A stretch of DNA of 64,000 bases from Methanosarcina sp. MTP4. Its GTDB lineage: Archaea; Halobacteriota; Methanosarcinia; Methanosarcinales; Methanosarcinaceae. Shown one piece after another: positions 35,637 through 44,620 of this stretch. Under the pieces are notes generated by a model. It was not told where the DNA came from and searched no databases. It was given only the letters and a program-made list of their open reading frames with translations. The position numbers were made by a program, and so were the translations under genes. The stretch is taken from assembly GCF_000970045.1 (NCBI RefSeq), contig NZ_CP009505.1, forward strand, positions 682,001 through 746,000, given 5' to 3'. Position 1 is the first letter of the stretch. Each line of letters begins with the position of its first letter.

Positions 35637-36197
35637 TTAAACCACTCCCAGAGGCCGGGATTTCCGGAGGTCCTTTTCGATATCTTCAAACTCCCGGACG
35701 TAGCATTCTCCTATCTCCTGCATGAGCCTGGCTATGTCTTCGGCTTTTTTGATCCCGGCTTCTTCAAGGTTGCCGTACACGTTGTGGGTAACATTGATCC
35801 CGAAATGGATTTTCTGGGACACGGGGGAGCTGCTTGCAATTGAGACGGTCAGTTTTTTCCCTTCCAGGAAAAGGTCGTCTCCTTCCCTTGTGGTTGCAAT
35901 CCCGCGCTCAACCAGGTATTCCCTGACGATTGCGGTAAAAAGGCGCTGGCGCGCATAGATAAGTTTCAGGTCTGTCGAGTCGAAGTGTTCTATTATAAAG
36001 CTCACCATGTCTTCGGACCAGATGGACTCGTTTGCCCGCCGGTCTTCCAGGTCGATCATGTGCTCTATTTTGACATCGCAGGAGCCCCTGAAAACTACGA
36101 TGGAGTCTTCCTGCACCCCGAAGCTGTTGTAGGCCCAGAGGGAAGAGATCTGGCTCCCGTCGTAATCGAACTTTTCGGATAGGATAATGGATTTCAT
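35637..36197 (-). CDS. DUF366 family protein
   Basis: A 186-residue archaeal protein of DUF366. Recognisable are WAYNSFGVQEDSIVVFRGSC, ARQRLFTAIVREYL and FGINVTHNVYGNLEEAGI. It lies between queC and queE on the same strand, touching queE, so it very probably works in archaeosine precursor synthesis or delivery; no reaction is established. GGAGT stands before the ATG. Confidence 0.8.
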   Translation of the reverse strand: MKSIILSEKFDYDGSQISSLWAYNSFGVQEDSIVVFRGSCDVKIEHMIDLEDRRANESIWSEDMVSFIIEHFDSTDLKLIYARQRLFTAIVREYLVERGIATTREGDDLFLEGKKLTVSIASSSPVSQKIHFGINVTHNVYGNLEEAGIKKAEDIARLMQEIGECYVREFEDIEKDLRKSRPLGVV

Positions 36198-36340
36198 ATA
36201 ATACTCCGTGAATATTCTGTAAGTTCTCTGTAATTTTCCGCGAATATTCTGTGAATTTTCCTTGAATATGCTGAAAATCCCTGTGAATTCTCCATTAATT
36301 CCTGCGAGTTTTTCTTGGCCCGGTTTTTCGGGTTCCGGTT

Positions 36341-37036
36341 TTAAAGCCCCATTCTTTTTAGGAGCGGGTCTTTTGCCCCGATTTCCCTGAAGGCCCGCTC
36401 CCTGCGCCTGCAGCTCTCACAGCTGCCGCAGGGCTTTTTTCCACCGTGGTAACAGCTCCAGCTGTATTCCAGGGGGGCTTTTGCTTCCAGGGCTTTTCTT
36501 ACGATTCCGGGCTTGTCAAGCTCTATTAGTGGGGCAAGCACCTTTACCCCGTTCTGGGTGGAGTAGGAGAGGCATTCATCAACGGCCCGGACGTATTCAA
36601 GGGAATTGTCCGGGAAGGTCCCGGCTTCTTCCCCGTTAAAGCCCACGATAAGGTATTCGCAGTCCCGACTTTCGGCAAAACTGGCCGCAATGTTCAGCAT
36701 GACCCCGTTCCTGTTGGGGACCCAGACCGCCTTTGCAGATGCTTCTGTAATTCCCGCAGGCGCGCTTCCAGAAATGTCTTCAATGGACAGTTCCGGAACT
36801 TCCGCATCCCTGTTCACCAGGGAGCTGGAGGTGATCCCGGCAAGCCAGTCCAGTTTTATTACCTGCTGCTCTATCCCGAAATGTTCGCAGACCTTTTGCG
36901 CGTATTCGATTTCCTGCTCTGCGGAACGCTGCCCGTAGTCAAAGGTCAATGCCATGTCAATTTCAAGGCTTTCCGCAGCAATCGAGAGGGCAGCAACCGA
37001 ATCCAGGCCGCTGCTGAGGAGGGGTATCGCTTTCAT
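36341..37036 (-). CDS. queC: 7-cyano-7-deazaguanine synthase QueC
   Basis: A 231-residue ATP-dependent amidoligase/nitrile synthase that makes preQ0 from 7-carboxy-7-deazaguanine and ammonia. The PP-loop is [27 protein letters not shown] and [12 protein letters not shown] are conserved, and four zinc cysteines occur in [15 protein letters not shown]. It is first in the operon queC-DUF366-queE-queD. In Archaea preQ0 is inserted into tRNA position 15 and converted to archaeosine. Confidence 0.93.
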   Translation of the reverse strand: MKAIPLLSSGLDSVAALSIAAESLEIDMALTFDYGQRSAEQEIEYAQKVCEHFGIEQQVIKLDWLAGITSSSLVNRDAEVPELSIEDISGSAPAGITEASAKAVWVPNRNGVMLNIAASFAESRDCEYLIVGFNGEEAGTFPDNSLEYVRAVDECLSYSTQNGVKVLAPLIELDKPGIVRKALEAKAPLEYSWSCYHGGKKPCGSCESCRRRERAFREIGAKDPLLKRMGL

Positions 37037-37271
37037 CCGTGATCACTGAATCAATTGTAAAAATATGCTTCTTGAGCCGTATTTCAGTATTCTATATGTC
37101 CCCTGTATATATTCTTTAAATGTTCTTCTGATACTCTTCAAATGCTATTCTGATATTCTACAAATATTCTCTGGATAATATATCTGTAGTGTTGAGATCT
37201 ATTATTTAAAGATAGCTGTTCCTGCAGAGGCCTCCGAGTAGCTCATTAATGGCCTCTGAATGAGGGTCACT

Positions 37272-37530
37272 ATGGGTTCTGAATGACTTGAAAGTTCATG
37301 GATGGGTTCTGAATGACTTGAAGATTCATTTATGGGTTCTTAATGGCTTGAAGGTTCATGTATGGGTTCTTAATGGCTTGAAGATTCATGGATAGCTTCA
37401 GAATGGCTTGAAAGTTCATTGATAGCTTCATAATAACTTGAAGATTCATGTATGGGTTCTGAATGGCTTGAAGGTTCATGGATGGGTTCTTAATGGCTTG
37501 AAGATTCATGGATGGGTTCAGAATGATTCC
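37272..37530. repeat. 30-bp tandem repeat array
   Basis: GGGTTCTGAATG(G/A)CTTGAAG begins at 37274 and then every 30 bases through 37514, with variants such as TAGCTTC for GGGTTCT; eight full units and a partial one. Units are contiguous, with no unique spacers. Confidence 0.9.
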
Positions 37531-37581
37531 TTTTTCGTAATTTTGTAGCGGTGGTTTTTGTAATTGGGCCTGGTTTCGGTG

Positions 37582-37721
37582 GATTCATTTTAGGTGATTC
37601 ATTTTAGGTGATTCATTTTAGGTGATTCATTTTAGGTGATTCATTTTAGGTGATTCATTTTAGGTGATTCATTTTAGATGATTCATTTTAGGTGATTCAT
37701 TTCGGTGGATTCATTTCAGGT
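37582..37721. repeat. 14-bp tandem repeat array, ten copies
   Basis: GATTCATTTTAGGT repeats every 14 bases from 37582 to 37721, exact except for single changes in the eighth to tenth units. Confidence 0.92.
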
Positions 37722-37841
37722 ATGGGCAAGATATTGTCCTTAAAGGAAGGCTCTATGGCCCTGAATAGCTTGTTAACGGCATGAACTCAGGGTATCTCTT
37801 AAATCCCAGTAGGTCTAATATTATGTAGGAGGTGGGAATGC

Positions 37842-38342
37842 TTGATCGGAATAATGTCGGATTCACATGACAACCTGAAAGCAATCCAGAAAGCGGTGGA
37901 ATATTTCAATAAAAAGCAGGTAAAAGCAGTACTTCATGCAGGGGATATTGTTTCTCCTTTCACGGTGAGGGCTTTTAAAGATCTGGAACCGAAGCTCTAT
38001 TTTGTCTTCGGGAACAACGACGGAGACAGGGTAACCCTCACGAAATGGCTCGAAGAAATTGATGCAGTTTCCTGCGGGGATTTCGGAGATCTGACCATTG
38101 ATGGGCTTCATATCGCCCTCCTGCACGGGACAAATGAGACCCTGGTCAAAGCCATTGCCGAGTGTGAGGTCTTTGATGTGGTTATACGGGGGCACACCCA
38201 TGAACCCGGAGTAAAAATGATTGACGGGACCCCTGTAATTAACCCCGGGGAATGCTGTGGGGTTCTTTCCGGAAAAGCCACTGTTGCAACCGTTGAGATC
38301 ACTAACCTGAATGTAGAGATCACGGAACTGGACCTGGACTGA
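37842..38342 (+). CDS. YfcE/MJ0936-type phosphodiesterase
   Basis: A 166-residue metallophosphoesterase of the YfcE/MJ0936 family. Metal-binding motifs appear in order: SDSHDN, HAGDIVS, FGNNDGD, LLHGTNE and RGHTHEPG. Family members hydrolyse phosphodiester bonds in cyclic nucleotides or artificial diesters; the natural substrate is uncertain. The start is TTG 37842 with GGAGGTG 7 bases before. It follows a repeat-filled spacer. Confidence 0.85.
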   Translation: MIGIMSDSHDNLKAIQKAVEYFNKKQVKAVLHAGDIVSPFTVRAFKDLEPKLYFVFGNNDGDRVTLTKWLEEIDAVSCGDFGDLTIDGLHIALLHGTNETLVKAIAECEVFDVVIRGHTHEPGVKMIDGTPVINPGECCGVLSGKATVATVEITNLNVEITELDLD

Positions 38343-38575
38343 GCTTTTCAGCCTTTCTTCCAGTTCTCTTTTAAAAAACGTTTTTCAACACCTATTTTCA
38401 ACACCTTTTTTCGGCTTCTTTTCCGGATTCGGTCCTGCTTTTCCCACAGCATCTGACCGGTTTGCAGGTCACAATTGGAAATTCCATGCTTCTGCAAAAA
38501 ATAGTAAGTTATAAGTTCTTGAGGATATACTATTTCAATCCATTTTGAAACAGCTTATTTCAGAGGTTTAATATC

Positions 38576-38989
38576 ATGGAAGCCGCGGAAAAAAATGCTC
38601 TTGAAGCTCAATCTGGAACTGAGAAAGGACATGATGCACCTTCAAGGGGAAACGGGGGAACCCTTATTTTTGCCTGTTCGGGCCTTTCAAATACTGGAAA
38701 GCTCACCATGCAGGCTGCCAGCACTCTTGCTTTCAGGAGGCCTAACGTGTACAGGGCTGCAGCTGCACACAAAGGGGCTGATGCTGCCGAAGATGCGCTC
38801 TCCGAAGGTTTCAGGGTTCTTGCCCTGAACGGCTGTGAGGACCGCTGTGCCACGAAAAAGCTCGAGGAAGCGGGCTTACAGGCCGATTGTTCCCTTATGG
38901 TCACGGAACTCGGGATTGAAAAAACCAGGCCTTCGGACATAAAAAACGAATATGTTGAAAAAATTATCAGGGCGATTCGGGAAGTGTGA
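38576..38989 (+). CDS. DGC-domain putative zinc-binding protein
   Basis: A 137-residue protein of the DGC family (putative metal-binding). Cys residues are in FACSGLSNTGKLT and in LNGCEDRCATKKLEEAG, matching the Cys-x-Gly and GCxxxC pattern of the family. An Ala-rich N-terminus precedes the domain. Role unknown; related genes often accompany thioredoxin or metal-handling genes. GAGGT stands before the ATG. Confidence 0.7.
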   Translation: MEAAEKNALEAQSGTEKGHDAPSRGNGGTLIFACSGLSNTGKLTMQAASTLAFRRPNVYRAAAAHKGADAAEDALSEGFRVLALNGCEDRCATKKLEEAGLQADCSLMVTELGIEKTRPSDIKNEYVEKIIRAIREV

Positions 38990-39074
38990 ATGCCTTTTCC
39001 CCCTTGTGGTCTTAAAAATGAGTGGGGAATAAAAAGCTTGTGAAAAGCTTGTACACTTCTTTTCCCGCTTTTTT

Positions 39075-39776
39075 TCAGCTTCCTCTCCTGAGGATTGCGG
39101 TCAGTTCGTCTGCGTTTGGCATCCTTTCTTCGATCTTTGCGCAAACGGCTTCTATGTCGTACTCGAGGCGCAGGAGTTCTAATTCCCCTGTTTCGGTATC
39201 AAAGACCGCACAGCCCGCCCGGGTGTCCCCGTCTCTTGGCTGGCCCACGGAGCCCGGATTGATTATGGTTAGGTCCCCGAGTCTTCGGTTAAGGGGGGTG
39301 TGGGAGTGGCCTATTATGAGGATGTCGGCATCTACCGGTTCTGCTGCTTCCTCGATCATTTTCCGGATTTCTTCGTCCGGGGTATCGGGTTTTATGTACT
39401 CAAACATGGAACGGGGGCTGGCATGGGTTAAAAAGAGCTTCTTTCCGTCGATCTCTTCCTTGAGGACGAGAGGGAGCTTTTGCAGGTACTCCATCTGGCT
39501 CTCGTCAAGGACTTCCCAGGTATATTCCCTGGTCGCAATGGAGAGGTGCTTGTACTTGTAGCCGCACTGGCAGTCCATCTTGAAGGCAACGGCATTGTCG
39601 TGGTTGCCCCGGATTGTAGGGATTTCTTCTTTCCGGAGGAGGTCAATGCATTTGCCCGGGTCAGGCCCGTAGTCCACGATGTCCCCGAGGCAGATGACAC
39701 GGTCGTGGGGGACTTTGAGGACGGTCTGCAGGGCTTCGTAGTTGGCATGGATGTCTGCGATTAAAAGGAGTTTCAT
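39075..39776 (-). CDS. Metallophosphoesterase
   Basis: A 233-residue calcineurin-like phosphoesterase: IADIHANYEAL, CLGDIVDYGPDP, RGNHDNAV, LTHASPRS and IGHSHTPLNR give the full set of metal ligands, and NPGSVGQPRDG is the conserved end. It resembles the family of small archaeal and bacterial phosphodiesterases (MJ0912-like). GGAG lies 12 bases before the ATG. The substrate is unknown. Confidence 0.85.
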   Translation of the reverse strand: MKLLLIADIHANYEALQTVLKVPHDRVICLGDIVDYGPDPGKCIDLLRKEEIPTIRGNHDNAVAFKMDCQCGYKYKHLSIATREYTWEVLDESQMEYLQKLPLVLKEEIDGKKLFLTHASPRSMFEYIKPDTPDEEIRKMIEEAAEPVDADILIIGHSHTPLNRRLGDLTIINPGSVGQPRDGDTRAGCAVFDTETGELELLRLEYDIEAVCAKIEERMPNADELTAILRRGS

Positions 39777-40032
39777 AGTTTTTTATTTCTCCTCTAATTT
39801 TTTATTTCTCCTCTAATGATATATTTTGCTTTCTATTTAGTTAACGGTGTTATCTTATATATTTTCCTAGCCCTGCGGGTAATGGATGTGAAAGGTTTGA
39901 ATAATGAGAAATATTAGATGTTTGGTTATCGGGGGCCTGATTATTAGAGACTTCAGGTGTGGAAAAATCAGATTGGAAAATCAGATTGGAAAATCAGATT
40001 GGAAAAAAGTAAGTGGGGGCAATGGGGTATTT
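39777..40032. other. Convergent/divergent spacer with short repeats
   Basis: TTTTTTATTTCTCCTCTAAT is repeated twice right upstream of the phosphoesterase gene (39780-39820), and ATCAGATTGGAAA three times at about 39966-40004. The frame running through 39904-41211 on the plus strand is a shadow of the hydantoinase gene. Confidence 0.5.
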
Positions 40033-41961
40033 TTATATGTTGATTCCCCGCACACCCACTCCCACAACCAGCAGCTTTGTTTCCATCGGGGGATGGGTCC
40101 AGCCGTCGGGGGACATTGTCTTTTTCTCAACGGAGATTTCAACCTGTTTTCCACTCAGGCCGCAATCTTTCATGTAGTCTGTGACCAGTTTTTTCCCGAG
40201 TTCGGTTGCGGTATCCAGGGCTTCGACGTACTTTTCGAACTTCAGGCGGCCTGTGGGGGAGAAGACCAGGAAGTTTCTGTCAGGTTCCGTGAGGCTTTTG
40301 GGCCGGATCAGGATTTCCACTCTTTTGATACCCTTTCCAACAAGAGCTCCCACGGCGTTTCCTACTTCGGCGTGTTCGGGGACAAGGATGTCGGCGTCTA
40401 CAACCCCCTTCATTTCTTCCCTAAACGCCCGGACCGGGCCTCCGAGCAGGACTACCGGGACATTAAGTTTGAACTGGGCGGGAAAGCCCCCGTCAAGGAT
40501 TTTTTCCACGGAACTTTTCGGGACTCCTTCAAGGATATAGGAGAGCAGGTGAAGGGTCATATTCCGTGCGACCCTGTGTTTTACTGTGCTGCAGAACTCG
40601 TGTGGGGTCATGCGCATGAGGCGGGCAAGGCGTTCGGCCCCTACCCGGGAAGCTTCTTCGTTCCAGTCCGTGTAGTCTCCGAGCACGTGCATGGCATCTG
40701 TAGGTGTAAAGGCGATTGCCTGGACAAGCCTCTTCTGGATGAGGGAGTCGAAGACCTGGGGCATAGGGTCTTTTTTGATCAGGAGGGCGATTTCCGGGAC
40801 GGATACGGGTTCGCTTCCTATCGCGTCCAGGATTTCGGCTTCGGCTTTACTGAGTTCGCCTGCAGGGTAGCCCGAGCGCACGAAAAACTTTGTAGGCTGG
40901 ATGTTCTCGCAGAGGTCTTCTCTGGGGGGGATGGGCGTCCTTTTGAGAGTATTCAGGAATTCCGGATATTGCACCGCTGCCACACAGAGAGGCACGACCC
41001 TTCTCGGGCCGATGAAAAGTTCTCTGTTGCATGCCCAGACGTGACTGTCCCCGCCCGTGGCTGTGGTCTCCATGCGGATTGCCCTGACCCGGGTCTTCCA
41101 GCCGCCCACAACCGCTCCTTCATCGCTCAGGTCCGGGACGCCGGAGCAAATCGAGGAGATGTCCGTGCTTGTTCCTCCCACGTCCACCACGGCGCAGTTT
41201 TCAAGCCCTGAGAGGTAGGAGGCCCCGACAAGGCTTGCCGCGGGCCCGGAAAAGATGGTCTCTATGGGCTTTTGCAGGGCGTCCCTTATCCCCAGCACCG
41301 AGCCGTCGCACTTGAGCATCAGGAGCCTTGCGTCAATGCCCCGGGCTTTGATGTCCGTTATAATGGACTGCACGAACTGCCGGGTTATGGGGATTAGCTG
41401 GGCGTTCAGGAAAGCGGTTACAGCTCTTTCGTAAGCCCCCAGTTCCTGGGAGAGTTCGTGCCCGCAGACCGCAGGAAGGCTTGTTAGCTCGAGGATCCGG
41501 TCCCTGGCTCTCAGTTCATGTTCGGGGTTCCGGGTGCTGAAGTAAGAAGAGATGGCAAACGCTGAGACCTTGTCTTTTACCTGCAGGGCAAATTTCTCGA
41601 TTGCGCTGAGGTCCAGGGGAGACACTTCTTCTCCGTTATGGTTGTGCCCGCCGCCGGCGAAAAGTACGTGCTTTGTCGGAAGTTCCTTTTCAAGGGGGTG
41701 GTCCCCGATGAGAATCAGGGCTACCGGAAAACCGGTCCCTTCGAGAATGGTGTTAGTTGAAAGGGTTGTTGAAACCGAAACCAGTTTTACGTGTTCAAGG
41801 TACTCCGGTTTCAGGCTATCAATTACGTTTTTTATGCCGGTCAGGAGGTCGGGATAGGTGGTGAGTGCCTTATTGGAATCGACAATCTCGCCGTCAGAAT
41901 CCCTTATAAGCACCGCATCGGTGTAGGTGCCTCCTGCGTCAATGCCCAGGCTGTACTGCAT
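40033..41961 (-). CDS. Hydantoinase/oxoprolinase family protein, copy 1
   Basis: A 642-residue protein of the HyuA/hydantoinase A family. ASKHA-type phosphate loops are GIDAGGTYTDAVLI near the start and VDVGGTSTDISSI around residue 265; ATTLST-like and AFLNAQLIPI segments are conserved. Family enzymes use ATP to open amide rings such as hydantoin or 5-oxoproline, but this archaeal branch has no proven substrate. The start is behind AAGGAG. A very similar paralog is at 47847. It does not sit with a HyuB gene, so classic hydantoinase activity is uncertain. Confidence 0.8.
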   Translation of the reverse strand: MQYSLGIDAGGTYTDAVLIRDSDGEIVDSNKALTTYPDLLTGIKNVIDSLKPEYLEHVKLVSVSTTLSTNTILEGTGFPVALILIGDHPLEKELPTKHVLFAGGGHNHNGEEVSPLDLSAIEKFALQVKDKVSAFAISSYFSTRNPEHELRARDRILELTSLPAVCGHELSQELGAYERAVTAFLNAQLIPITRQFVQSIITDIKARGIDARLLMLKCDGSVLGIRDALQKPIETIFSGPAASLVGASYLSGLENCAVVDVGGTSTDISSICSGVPDLSDEGAVVGGWKTRVRAIRMETTATGGDSHVWACNRELFIGPRRVVPLCVAAVQYPEFLNTLKRTPIPPREDLCENIQPTKFFVRSGYPAGELSKAEAEILDAIGSEPVSVPEIALLIKKDPMPQVFDSLIQKRLVQAIAFTPTDAMHVLGDYTDWNEEASRVGAERLARLMRMTPHEFCSTVKHRVARNMTLHLLSYILEGVPKSSVEKILDGGFPAQFKLNVPVVLLGGPVRAFREEMKGVVDADILVPEHAEVGNAVGALVGKGIKRVEILIRPKSLTEPDRNFLVFSPTGRLKFEKYVEALDTATELGKKLVTDYMKDCGLSGKQVEISVEKKTMSPDGWTHPPMETKLLVVGVGVRGINI

Positions 41962-42407
41962 ATTAAACTCCTTTTTGACTCTGTTTTTATTTGAATGCTT
42001 GCTGCATATTGGTTGTGTAAAGTTTTGTGATAATAAAGTTTTATGGTAATTTAGGTATCTCGAAAAATAAATAAAAGTAACGGACCCGGGTTCTCACTGT
42101 GAACTATCAAATCGGCATCAGAAGCCCTGCAAGGCTGATCCGGGTGTATTGCCGGGTGAAGTGAGCCTGGTGAATAAGCTTGGTAAATAAGCCTGGTGAA
42201 TAAGCCGAATAAACTCTGGGAATAATTCATGTGAATAAGCCATGTGAGTAAGCCGAATGAACACGGTGAATACTCTCTTTGAATAAGCCGGGCGAATGAG
42301 ATCAGAGATGATCCGGGCTAAGCGTGAAAAAGAGAGTTCAGAAAATAAAAGTCCGATTTCATCCCTGAAACTATCGGTATAACATGTTTTTTCATCGATT
42401 CTTCGAT
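41962..42407. other. Spacer with degenerate AATAAGCC repeats
   Basis: GTGAATAAGCC and variants recur irregularly from 42165 to 42300 (about nine times). No gene. The promoter of the HyuA gene is expected near 42050, where AAAAATAAATAAAAG is seen. Confidence 0.5.
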
Positions 42408-43064
42408 TTATGGGGTTTTATGCTTCAGGATGATCTCAATAAAATCTTGTGTTTCTCTTTTTACATCCTCACTGCATACTATTGCAGAAATTGCAACCAG
42501 GCTGTCAGCCCCGCTTTCGATTACATTTCTGCAGTTCTCTTTGTTTATTCCGCCGATAGCAACCACAGGAATTTTTATTGCATTTTTAACTTCCCTTATC
42601 CTATCAGGCCCAATTCCCTTTCCCGCATCTTTTTTAGTTGAAGTATCGAATATAGGACCAAGTCCGACATAATCAGCACCTTTTTGTTCTGCTTCAATTG
42701 CCTCGTCCCTGTTATGGACGGTAAGGCCAATTATCTTCTCGGCACCAAGAAGTTTTCTTGCAATATCAATTGGCATATCGTCCTGGCCTATATGCACCCC
42801 ATCGGCGCCAGCCGCTAAAGCAACATCAATTCTGTCATTGACCAGAAATATCGCATTATCTCTGCATATTTTCTTGATTTCAGATGCCTCGTTAATCATT
42901 TCTTTTGTGTTTTTGTTCTTCTCCCGGTACTGGATAATCTTGCAGCCCGATTCAACTGCATCCCCTACATCGGATAAAGTGCCTTTCCTTGAGAGTTCGG
43001 AATCCGTCACAAGATAAAAGTCAATCTCGTCTAACAGGAATTTTTTCTGGTTCATAAATTTCAT
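42408..43064 (-). CDS. thiE: Thiamine phosphate synthase ThiE
   Basis: A 218-residue TIM-barrel enzyme that joins 4-amino-2-methyl-5-hydroxymethylpyrimidine diphosphate and hydroxyethylthiazole phosphate to thiamine phosphate. Motifs: [48 protein letters not shown] and VAIGGI. It lies 44 bases after thiM on the same strand, so one operon is likely. No strong ribosome binding site precedes ATG 43064; ATG 43055 is an alternative. Confidence 0.92.
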   Translation of the reverse strand: MKFMNQKKFLLDEIDFYLVTDSELSRKGTLSDVGDAVESGCKIIQYREKNKNTKEMINEASEIKKICRDNAIFLVNDRIDVALAAGADGVHIGQDDMPIDIARKLLGAEKIIGLTVHNRDEAIEAEQKGADYVGLGPIFDTSTKKDAGKGIGPDRIREVKNAIKIPVVAIGGINKENCRNVIESGADSLVAISAIVCSEDVKRETQDFIEIILKHKTP

Positions 43065-43108
43065 CTTTATTATTGATTAAAATTCTCCGGATACTTTTAA
43101 TTCCGGGA

Positions 43109-43894
43109 TTAACATTCTTCAAAATTCATCTTATTTTTTACGGTTTCATCTGAGAGGTTGAATGCCTCATCATACAAATTCACCTTGAAACTTCCCGGAC
43201 CGTTTGATTTTTCGGCTGCAAGTTCTCCTGCAACTCCAAAGTAGCACAGAGCATCCCTGGACGCGTCACAATAATCAGGATTTACTGCCGCAAATGAAGC
43301 AATTATTGATGCTGCTATGCATCCGGTCCCGACAATTGACCCCATTAACTCATGCCCGTTCTTTACAATAAAAGTCTTTTCCCCATTACTTATTATGTCT
43401 GCTTTTCCTGTCATCACAACGGTGCATGATTTTGATTTTGCAAGTCCTTTTGCAACCAGTCCGGGATCTGCGTCTATTGAAGTTGCTTCAACTCCTTTTG
43501 TTGCGGCGTTTTCGCCTGACAGTTTTGCGATTTCGGAATAGTTGCCTTTGATAACATCAATCTGAACGGAATCAAGGATTTTCGCAGCCATGTCATCCCT
43601 GAACTTCGTAGCCCCGACCCCTACGGCATCGAGTACTACCGGGATCCCCTTCTCATTTGCAGCAGTAGCGGAGAGAATCATAGAATCGATAATTTCAACT
43701 GTCAGGGTCCCGATATTAAGCACAAGAGCGGATGAGATCTTTGTCATGTCAGCACATTCTTCGGGTGCATGAGCCATTACAGGAAGGGCACCGATCGCTC
43801 TTGTCATATTTGCGCAGTCGTAAATGGTTACCCAGTTAGTGATATGATGTATCAGGGGTTTTGTTTCCCTTATTGTTTTTAGCGGGTCTTTCAT
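43109..43894 (-). CDS. thiM: Hydroxyethylthiazole kinase ThiM
   Basis: A 261-residue ribokinase-like enzyme phosphorylating 4-methyl-5-(2-hydroxyethyl)thiazole in thiamine salvage. Conserved are [47 protein letters not shown] and the active-site [14 protein letters not shown] 43894 with GAGGA is preferred over the upstream ATG 43996, which would add 34 unconserved residues. It leads the thiM-thiE operon. I looked for a TPP riboswitch upstream and found none. Confidence 0.9.
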   Translation of the reverse strand: MKDPLKTIRETKPLIHHITNWVTIYDCANMTRAIGALPVMAHAPEECADMTKISSALVLNIGTLTVEIIDSMILSATAANEKGIPVVLDAVGVGATKFRDDMAAKILDSVQIDVIKGNYSEIAKLSGENAATKGVEATSIDADPGLVAKGLAKSKSCTVVMTGKADIISNGEKTFIVKNGHELMGSIVGTGCIAASIIASFAAVNPDYCDASRDALCYFGVAGELAAEKSNGPGSFKVNLYDEAFNLSDETVKNKMNFEEC

Positions 43895-44109
43895 GATATT
43901 CCTCGATAAACGTTTTAAGCGCTTCTTAGTCTGTAATCCGGCCAGGGTGCCAGATCCCACAGCATGTTGTTCCTGAAAGAAAATTCTAAAAAGCATTCAT
44001 CCATTGCAATTGGAATAAATGGTTCCGATTTACCATCTTCAACATTGCCGTATAACACTTTTTATAATCTGAGCGTAAAACCCGGGTCTTTATTTCCGGG
44101 AGCTAAGCG

Positions 44110-44277
44110 TCACTTAACCCTGCTAACGTATGTAACTTTCTGCTGTTTCTCTACTAATGTTTTCGATGGCACATCAGAAATATCCCTTACTCTAAGTGTG
44201 TTTACTTTGATTTTTGGGTCACTTTCAACAGATGTCTTTTCAAGGGAAGTCGGAACATCTGAGGGAAGTACGTTCAT
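44110..44277 (-). CDS. Small hydrophilic protein (55 residues)
   Basis: An intact 55-codon frame, MNVLPSDVPTSLEKTS to QKVTYVSRVK, with GAAGG 6-7 bases before the ATG. It is rich in Val, Ser and Lys, with no hydrophobic helix. Unrecognised; the opposite strand also has a longer open frame (43964-44317), but that one lacks a start site and has a less protein-like composition. It lies upstream of thiM, same strand. Confidence 0.4.
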   Translation of the reverse strand: MNVLPSDVPTSLEKTSVESDPKIKVNTLRVRDISDVPSKTLVEKQQKVTYVSRVK

Positions 44278-44299
44278 AATTAACCTTCTGGGGCCTCAG

Positions 44300-44535
44300 G
44301 TTAAAATTAAAATTTAATTTGAGGTCAAGTAGGGGTTAAAATTAGAATTTAATTTGAGGTCAAGTAGAGGTTAAAATTAGAATTTAATTTGAGGTCAAGT
44401 AGAGGTTAAAATTAGAATTTAATTTGAGGTCAAGTAGAGGTTAAAATTAGAATTTAACTTTGAGGTCAAGTAGGGGTTAAAATTAGAATTTAACTTTGAG
44501 GTCAAGTAGGGGTTAAAATTAGGGCTTAATTGGGG
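44300..44535. repeat. 35-bp tandem repeat array, six copies
   Basis: GAGGTCAAGTAG(A/G)GGTTAAAATT is found at 44322, 44356, 44391, 44426, 44462 and 44498 (period 34-36). It lies between the helicase 3' end and the small protein gene; the 55-residue protein's promoter must lie in or beyond it. Confidence 0.9.
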
Positions 44536-44620
44536 GGTCAAAGTGACCCCCGAAAACCCGGATTATGGGAGGTCTGGCTAATAAGAGGCCTGGCCAATGA
44601 GGTGTCAGGCCAATAAGAGC

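Larger units (their letters stand above)
37037..37841. other. Repeat-filled spacer
   Basis: Contains a degenerate zone of ATTCT-rich repeats (37080-37190), the 30-bp array (37272-37530) and the 14-bp array (37582-37721). No gene. Confidence 0.7.

Noticed and set aside
39904-41211. 435-codon plus-strand frame
   Set aside because: It is antisense to the well-supported hydantoinase-family gene and has no family resemblance.
43895-44109. TPP riboswitch upstream of thiM
   Set aside because: I looked for the CUGAGA and ACCUGA-type conserved elements on the minus strand and did not find them in a credible arrangement.
43964-44317. 117-codon plus-strand frame
   Set aside because: No ribosome binding site and a composition typical of antisense frames; the minus-strand 55-codon frame is the better candidate.
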